Below are positions 29,427-35,205 of a stretch of 35,205 bases of DNA, in pieces; the first letter of the stretch is position 1, and every line of letters starts with the position of its first letter. A program made the translations under genes and the position numbers. The DNA lies in assembly GCA_028693195.1 (NCBI GenBank), contig JAQUVV010000004.1, positions 1 through 35,205 of the forward strand, written 5' to 3'. The notes under the pieces are model-generated. The model ran no database searches. It was not told the origin of the DNA and saw only the letters and a program-made list of their open reading frames with translations. Origin of the DNA: Lachnospira sp. (lineage in GTDB: Bacteria; Bacillota; Clostridia; Lachnospirales; Lachnospiraceae).

Positions 29427-31343
29427 TTACTGCAAATACTGGTTAATCACATTCCATACAGATGCCTTTTCCAGTCCCAGTCTCCACTCTGCGACGCCTG
29501 CCAGACCATACTGCTGAATCTTCTTCATCTTCTCTTCCACAGAGCGATCCTCTTCAAACCAGATTTCGACAGTACCACCATTCCCCTGAACAGACATACA
29601 ATATTGTCCTGCGTCCTCAGACCAGATTGCTGATGTATTATAGACACTCAGCTGATCCAATGCTGCCTGCATTCCAACTGCTACACTTGTGGTTCCAGAC
29701 GTTGTTGTGGTCCACACTCTTGTATAAAATGGAATTGCTGTAATCACCTGTTCCTTTGGAACCTGCTTTAACATATCCTGAATTCCCTCTTCCACAAATG
29801 AAAGCGATGCAACCGAACCTGCTTTCTCAGAGCCAGCATAATGCTCATCATATGCCATCAGAATACAGTAATCTACGAATACCGCCTGTTCCTTCAAGCG
29901 ATAACATGAATTATAACTCTCCGGTTTGTAATTATCTGTCGAGAGTACCAATCCCTTCTCCTCACAGACAACTGACAGTTCTCTCAAGAATTGCAGGAAA
30001 TCTCTACTATAATCTGTACGAATATTTTCAAAGTCAATATTAACTCCATCATATCCATAGACAGCCGCATCACCCACCAGACGCTGAATCATATTTGTTC
30101 TGGCTGTCTTGCTCGAATAAAGAGCCTTAAAATCTACATTTGTATTAAAATCACTAATCAGCGGCCATACCTCCATGCCCTGCTGATGCATATTATTGAC
30201 AAAATCACTGGTTGCGAAGCAGTCCATATTCCCTAATGCATCTGTAATGGTATACCAGGTCGGAGAAATCGTTGTAATTCCTGATGTCTGTGTCAGATAA
30301 TCATCAATATAACTGTTTCCATATTCACTTGCCACCTGAAACCAGACCAGAGAAACCTTGCCCTTGTTGATGGTCTGGTAACTTTCTACAAATGTATCCT
30401 CTGGAATCTCAGTTACCTGCTCTGAAATCGCTCCGTTCTTAATATAGCCTGTGTAGCCAGATGGTGTAATAACTCTGGACCAATCATCGATTCCATCTAC
30501 ATAAATCAGCTTGGTCCCACTATCAACCTCTTCCAGAACCGGACTCTTGATTCCTGCTCTGAAACGAACTGCTGATTTCTTCGTGGCAGTGACTGTCGTC
30601 ATCTCATCCTGAATCATATTAATGCTGACTCTTGCAGGACTGGTTCCATATTCATACGTACAATTTGTATGGGCACCCACAAATTCCCAATTCAGATAAA
30701 GCTCCTGCTCCTGCATAAGTGCAACTGGATGTTCTGATGTATATGTACCACCCTTGCTGTCCTGATATCCAGTCTGCCCAATCGTAAATGTATAGGTCTT
30801 CGTAGAATCTGTATAAAGCACTGCCTGGCTTTCTGTATCATAGTAGTATCTCACATTCAGATTCGATGCAACAAAATCCTGTGGCAGATAAAGCTGCCCC
30901 TCTACATAGATTCCTGTATCTGGATAACTGGTATCATCTAGAATCACCAGATTCTGTTCCTCTTTCGATACTCCAAAATACTCGTAGCCATTCATCTTCT
31001 CTTTTGTTGGCATATTTCTCTGAATAAAGAATCCTGCCACCAGCACCGCCAGAAGACCTGCTGCCACCAGCATGCCAATTCCTATAGGCGAAACTCCTCT
31101 CTTTCTTCGTCTAGCGCCGCCTCTATGATTTGCTTTCTTTCTAGCTGTATTTCTCTGCGCCTTTTCTCTCTCCCGCGCAAACATTCTATCATCAAAATCT
31201 CGAAGTTCATCATATGCCGCAGCATCATCAAGCTCATAATCTATATCATCATAATCTGACGCCTCTCCACCGATTTCAGTGTCGATATCTTCCATTTCCA
31301 GATCAAGTTCGTCCTCATCATATTCGCTATCGTTGTATTTCAT
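29427..31343 (-). CDS. Membrane-anchored SH3-domain and glycoside hydrolase family 18 protein
   Basis: Acidic cytoplasmic N-terminus, one TM, SH3-like segment (VRFRAGIKSPVLEEVDSGTKLIYVDGIDDWSRVITPSGYTGYIKN), GH18 catalytic motif YDGVNIDFENI. Likely start at 31343 after GGAG. Confidence 0.88.
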   Translation of the reverse strand: MKYNDSEYDEDELDLEMEDIDTEIGGEASDYDDIDYELDDAAAYDELRDFDDRMFAREREKAQRNTARKKANHRGGARRRKRGVSPIGIGMLVAAGLLAVLVAGFFIQRNMPTKEKMNGYEYFGVSKEEQNLVILDDTSYPDTGIYVEGQLYLPQDFVASNLNVRYYYDTESQAVLYTDSTKTYTFTIGQTGYQDSKGGTYTSEHPVALMQEQELYLNWEFVGAHTNCTYEYGTSPARVSINMIQDEMTTVTATKKSAVRFRAGIKSPVLEEVDSGTKLIYVDGIDDWSRVITPSGYTGYIKNGAISEQVTEIPEDTFVESYQTINKGKVSLVWFQVASEYGNSYIDDYLTQTSGITTISPTWYTITDALGNMDCFATSDFVNNMHQQGMEVWPLISDFNTNVDFKALYSSKTARTNMIQRLVGDAAVYGYDGVNIDFENIRTDYSRDFLQFLRELSVVCEEKGLVLSTDNYKPESYNSCYRLKEQAVFVDYCILMAYDEHYAGSEKAGSVASLSFVEEGIQDMLKQVPKEQVITAIPFYTRVWTTTTSGTTSVAVGMQAALDQLSVYNTSAIWSEDAGQYCMSVQGNGGTVEIWFEEDRSVEEKMKKIQQYGLAGVAEWRLGLEKASVWNVINQYLQ

Positions 31344-31449
31344 ATTGATCTCCATTCTTTCTATCCTAAATCATAAGGTCCTCATAAACCATGTACCTAA
31401 CCCTAAAAATTATATCTAATTTCCTATAGAAACACAATCAATTTGTCAC

Positions 31450-31486
31450 AAAAAAGCTGCCACAGTGTTCCACATCTGCAGCAGCT
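31450..31486 (-). terminator. Intrinsic terminator downstream of the ParA-like gene
   Basis: Minus strand AGCTGC...GCAGCTTTTTTG. Confidence 0.75.
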
Positions 31487-31531
31487 CTCCGTATACGAAG
31501 GGAATCCGTATCTTTTCTTGTTTTATTTTTC

Positions 31532-31561
31532 GTAACTGCTCAGTACTTCACCGTAAAACCG
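31532..31561. repeat. Degenerate palindromic intergenic repeat copy e (half-site)
   Basis: gtaactgctcagtacttcaccgtaaaaccg: left half matches the family, right half is diverged. Confidence 0.45.
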
Positions 31562-31721
31562 TAGAAGCACTTTACTCAATATGGTTTTCGAAGCAGCCAC
31601 TATTTTGTTGTTATGTGATATATACTTATACTTCACCAGTTCTGGTGTGTTACTGCTGTTCCAGATTACTCATCCTTTCAGCAATATATTGCCCTGTCTT
31701 TTCAGGGTATATTCAGTTCAT

Positions 31722-32348
31722 TCACTCTTCCAGCAGCCTATAGAGCCATGGAATCGTTTCTGCTTTGATATGGAATGGATCTGGTTCCCATGGAATCTGA
31801 AGTACCTTCTCATTTTTTCTATAAGCTGCATCCGTCATTGATACAGTCTTCAGTCTTTTCTTCTCTACTGTCTCCATTAGCCGATTCTGCTTCCAGATGC
31901 ATTCTTTCCATTTCCATGGAACCATTGAAATTACTGCAATTCTCATATCTGCCTGCCACAATTCAGCCGCTTCTTCTATAGAAATGAACTGATTCGCCCT
32001 TAGGCTCTGATCAATAATAATTACATCATAATTTTCACGCAAAATTCCAATCGCTCCACTCTGATAGATACTTTGATAAAAATCAATTCCATAGGCGGAA
32101 AACCCGTGTTCTGCCAGCGCTTTCGTGGATAACCTGACCCTCTTATACTTCATGACATTCTTCATCTGTTCATAGCTTCCATGTTGTCCATATTCCACGA
32201 CTGCCACCCTGCAATGTCTTCCATTTGTAAGATACGTTGCTAACATGACTGCTAGATGTGTTGTTCCAACTCCCTGTGCAAGCCCCGTTACTGCAACAAT
32301 TTTCTTATTTTTTATGAAACCAGTGTAATATCTTTTTAGTTTCAACAC
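31722..32348 (-). CDS. ParA/MinD-like P-loop protein with an atypical Walker A motif
   Basis: IVAVTGLAQGVGTTHLAVMLATYL and YDVIIIDQS. The canonical GK[ST] Lys is absent. Overlaps the upstream kinase gene by 44 bp. Confidence 0.7.
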   Translation of the reverse strand: MLKLKRYYTGFIKNKKIVAVTGLAQGVGTTHLAVMLATYLTNGRHCRVAVVEYGQHGSYEQMKNVMKYKRVRLSTKALAEHGFSAYGIDFYQSIYQSGAIGILRENYDVIIIDQSLRANQFISIEEAAELWQADMRIAVISMVPWKWKECIWKQNRLMETVEKKRLKTVSMTDAAYRKNEKVLQIPWEPDPFHIKAETIPWLYRLLEE

Positions 32349-33729
32349 ATACCTCTCTCATTCCGTTCTTATGATCCGTAATAAGTACCTCTGGCGCAAA
32401 TTCTTCTATCCATCTCTGTATATTTTCTTCAAACAATCTACCAGGTCTGTTCCATTGATAAATACAGGGAATTGCGTAGCATGTGACCTTTTCCTTGAGA
32501 TTTCTGCAATATCTGTAAAACTGCATGCCATTCATATGATTTACAAATATTACATTTCTCTGATTCTCTCTGGCAAATAGCTTCTGCTCATTCTCCGCCC
32601 CATACTTTCCATCTACAACCAATACACAAATCACTTCGTATTGCCCCGATATGCAGCGTTCCTTCCAGATTTTCTCAGACTGGCAAGGCTTTTTATAAGC
32701 GCCTTCATCCACAATAATAACCTGATATGCTTCTGGCTTGCATACAACTCTCCCATGATAATCAGGAAGAATTGATATCCCATGGCATTCATAGATTCCA
32801 TTGGACTGCGGTTTGCCTTCCCCACTTGCTAAGAATAGATGCTGGTTATAGGACGCATCAACGCAGAGCACTGAAAGTCCTTGTTTGCGAAAACATTTTG
32901 CCATAGACAAACATAAATGCGTTGCACCTATACCATGTCTCGCACCTTTGATACGAATTACAATTGAGTGTTCACTGCCGTTTCTCTTCTGCTTTAAATA
33001 CTTCTCTTGTAGCATCTCCATCTCCCTGCGAACGTCTGACACCTGTTGATAGCGCTCTGCTGGATTATGATGCATACATTTTTTTATAATTGGATATAAC
33101 ATGTGTTGACGAATACCATCAACACCAGATTGTACATTTTTCTCATTAAACATGTACAAAAACAACATTCCCAGACTATAAATATCCGCCCGCTGATCCA
33201 GTTCCAGCCTGTGATACTGTTCTGGCGCAGCATAGAATACTGTTCCTTCACATTGACCTTTTTTCTGGTCTCCATTCACCGCATTATCAAAATCAATCAG
33301 CCACACCTGCTTCAGCTCATCAATCATAATATGTTCAGGCTTCAGATCCAAATGAATAATGCCATATTCTCCAAACCCATGAATATACTCAAGAATTTTA
33401 CAAATTTCAATTAATAAATGGAAAATAATGTCAGGTTGAAGTGATTTACTCTGTTTCACGTACTCACTCAAAGATTTACCAGAAATATATTCTTCGATTA
33501 TACAGATACTATTACTATCTTCTTCAATATCATATATTAATGGAATTCCGGGATGTTTCAGATTCTTAATTAGATTCGCTTCCTGCATCAATCGATCTGC
33601 ATTCTGCTCCTTTTTAGAAATGATCTTGGCAGTTCTTAAGACTTCGAGCCTCTTATGCCGTATCAACAGCACTTGAGAATGCTCTGATTCACCAAGTTCT
33701 TTTATTACTTCATACTTTTCAGATAACAG
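32305..33729 (-). CDS. Ser/Thr protein kinase (degenerate motifs) fused to a C-terminal ParA-like P-loop domain
   Basis: AKII Lys, HLDLKPEH, LIDFD, YAAPEQ kinase motifs; then GARHGIGATHLCLSMAKCFRKQGLSVLCVDAS. The in-frame sequence LSEKYEVIKELGESEHSQ lies upstream of the called GTG (33672). Confidence 0.78.
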   Translation of the reverse strand: MLSEKYEVIKELGESEHSQVLLIRHKRLEVLRTAKIISKKEQNADRLMQEANLIKNLKHPGIPLIYDIEEDSNSICIIEEYISGKSLSEYVKQSKSLQPDIIFHLLIEICKILEYIHGFGEYGIIHLDLKPEHIMIDELKQVWLIDFDNAVNGDQKKGQCEGTVFYAAPEQYHRLELDQRADIYSLGMLFLYMFNEKNVQSGVDGIRQHMLYPIIKKCMHHNPAERYQQVSDVRREMEMLQEKYLKQKRNGSEHSIVIRIKGARHGIGATHLCLSMAKCFRKQGLSVLCVDASYNQHLFLASGEGKPQSNGIYECHGISILPDYHGRVVCKPEAYQVIIVDEGAYKKPCQSEKIWKERCISGQYEVICVLVVDGKYGAENEQKLFARENQRNVIFVNHMNGMQFYRYCRNLKEKVTCYAIPCIYQWNRPGRLFEENIQRWIEEFAPEVLITDHKNGMREVCVETKKILHWFHKK

Positions 33730-33986
33730 TTTCTTTCCTGGGCACCTCCTTTACTCACTGCACTGAACAACTCATAGCACTATCATATACTATCATTCAA
33801 ACATTTGCAATATATTTTTGATATGATAAATGTATTTTATTCAGTCGCACTAGATTCGACATTTTCTCTTAATAATTTCTTTACTTTTTCTTTACGGGAA
33901 CTCGTCCATAAAATCTTTACATATCCCACAAAAATGAGTATTATTAAAAGAGATATGTATACCTTTATATGATTGGAAGTGATATT

Positions 33987-34901
33987 ATGAAAATCGAACG
34001 ATTAAGTGAAAACCAGATACGCTGTACCCTGAATAAATCGGATCTTGCATCCAGACAATTAAAGATTAGCGAACTCGCCTATGGCAGTGAGAAAGCAAGA
34101 GAATTATTCCGTGATATGATGCAGCAGGCTTCACATGAGCTCGGCTTTGAAGCAGACGATATTCCTCTGATGATTGAGGCAATTCCTGTATCTTCAGACT
34201 GTATTGTTCTCATTGTCACGAAGGTCGACGACCCAGAAGAGCTTGATACCAGATTTTCTAAGTTCTCCCCTTCCAGTATGGATGACTACGATGATGACTA
34301 TCCATATGGAGATGATATGGAAGTAATTGAGTCAGATAACTATGAACTTCCAACCGCCAGTGATGAACTTGATGCTTTGGAGGCCAACCAGCAGCCAGCT
34401 GCATCTGCCAGCCAAAAGGATGAGGATTCCTCTAGTGACATCCTTAATCTTTTCAGCAAAGTAAAGGATTACCTCAATCAAAGTATAACCGATACGGATT
34501 CAAATCATACAAAGCCTTTTATTCCTTTAGGACAGACGCTCTCCCAGAAGAAAGATTCTACTTCTGCTTCTGCAGAGCCTACAGAACCTGCACCACCAAC
34601 AGATAACACGATTATTCGTGTATTTCAGTTTCAAACTCTGGATGCTGTTTCAGAAGCATCCCGTGCTGTTCAGTCTGTATATAACGATTATAGTTCTGTT
34701 TTCAAGAAACAAAAGGATGGAAAGTATTATCTTGTGTTAAAAAGAACTAACTGTCCAGCAGTGAATTTTAATAAGACCTGTAATATTCTTTCTGAATTCG
34801 GAACACGTGTCTCTTCTAATCCAGCATCACTCAGTTATTTTGAAGAGCATGCAGAATGTATTTCAAGTAAACATGCCATTCAGATTATGGCAAGATTATA
34901 A
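33987..34901 (+). CDS. mecA: MecA-like adaptor protein (negative regulator of competence; ClpC adaptor)
   Basis: MKIERLSENQIRCTLNKSDLASRQLKISELAYGSEKARELFRDMMQQA; C-terminal conserved MecA region; acidic linker. Start at 33987 after GGAAGTG. Confidence 0.88.
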   Translation: MKIERLSENQIRCTLNKSDLASRQLKISELAYGSEKARELFRDMMQQASHELGFEADDIPLMIEAIPVSSDCIVLIVTKVDDPEELDTRFSKFSPSSMDDYDDDYPYGDDMEVIESDNYELPTASDELDALEANQQPAASASQKDEDSSSDILNLFSKVKDYLNQSITDTDSNHTKPFIPLGQTLSQKKDSTSASAEPTEPAPPTDNTIIRVFQFQTLDAVSEASRAVQSVYNDYSSVFKKQKDGKYYLVLKRTNCPAVNFNKTCNILSEFGTRVSSNPASLSYFEEHAECISSKHAIQIMARL

Positions 34902-34944
34902 CCCAAAAGAATAAAGTGTTTACCAGCAGTACCTATAAATTAAA

Positions 34945-34985
34945 AAACCGGCATCCATCAGTAATATCTGATAGATACCGGTTTC
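34945..34985 (+). terminator. Intrinsic terminator downstream of mecA
   Basis: AAACCGGCATCCATCAG-TAATAT-CTGATAGATACCGGTTTCTTTG. Confidence 0.85.
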
Positions 34986-35046
34986 TTTGTTTTCATATTC
35001 ATATCACTAAAACTGATGAACAGCCTCTGTAATACAATCCACTGAC

Positions 35047-35205
35047 TTAGCCAACTGACTGCATGTAATTCTGAATCTCTTCAACTAACATATCGCAATC
35101 AATTCCATGAACCATAGCAGCTTCTTCAATTGTCTCACCAGCTGATGATGGACAACCTACACAGTGCATTCCTGAGCCCATAAGAATTGGAATAATTCCA
35201 GCGTC
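35047..35205 (-). CDS. DUF1858-domain protein (partial, runs off the window)
   Basis: Minus-strand translation DAGIIPILMGSGMHCVGCPSSAGETIEEAAMVHGIDCDMLVEEIQNYMQSVG*. Confidence 0.85.
   Translation of the reverse strand, partial: DAGIIPILMGSGMHCVGCPSSAGETIEEAAMVHGIDCDMLVEEIQNYMQSVG

Noticed and set aside
29145-29633. 162-aa plus-strand ORF spanning the amidase-GH18 junction
   Set aside because: Low-complexity His/Leu/Pro-type translation antisense to two well-supported genes.
31000-35205. Possible defence island around the kinase/ParA genes
   Set aside because: Neighbours are core genes (mecA, DUF1858, cwlD-like), and there are no integrases, nucleases or toxin-antitoxin genes. A defence role cannot be supported from this sequence.

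Overview
The window looks like chromosomal DNA from a Lachnospiraceae-like Firmicute. That assignment is inferred from gene content and order. It is mostly core genes on the minus strand. From left to right: a 5'-truncated prs with a foreign E2 acyltransferase fragment fused at the window edge; a class A PBP; a large membrane-anchored protein with a degenerate C39-like tail; a Methyltransf_32-type methyltransferase; a ~430-bp, apparently non-coding, highly self-complementary element (7037-7464); a YwmB-like protein; a complete F1Fo ATP synthase operon (atpZ/I-like, atpB-E-F-H-A-G-D-C) with a Na+-type c-subunit motif; a TRAP transporter (P, Q, M) with a YesM/YesN-type two-component system and a lone ABC-type solute-binding lipoprotein; a DUF402 protein; comEB-like, upp, rpiB, LMW-PTP and tsaC/sua5; a CwlD-like amidase; an SH3/GH18 protein; a ParA-like P-loop protein; a Ser/Thr kinase fused to a second ParA-like domain; mecA; and a partial DUF1858 gene. 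I saw no convincing rRNA, tRNA, CRISPR array or transposase gene. The best candidates for something undescribed are the structured element at 7037-7464, a dispersed ~30-bp palindromic intergenic repeat, the orphan-SBP/TCS/TRAP module inserted into the upp-atp neighbourhood, and the kinase/ParA pair with degenerate nucleotide-binding motifs.
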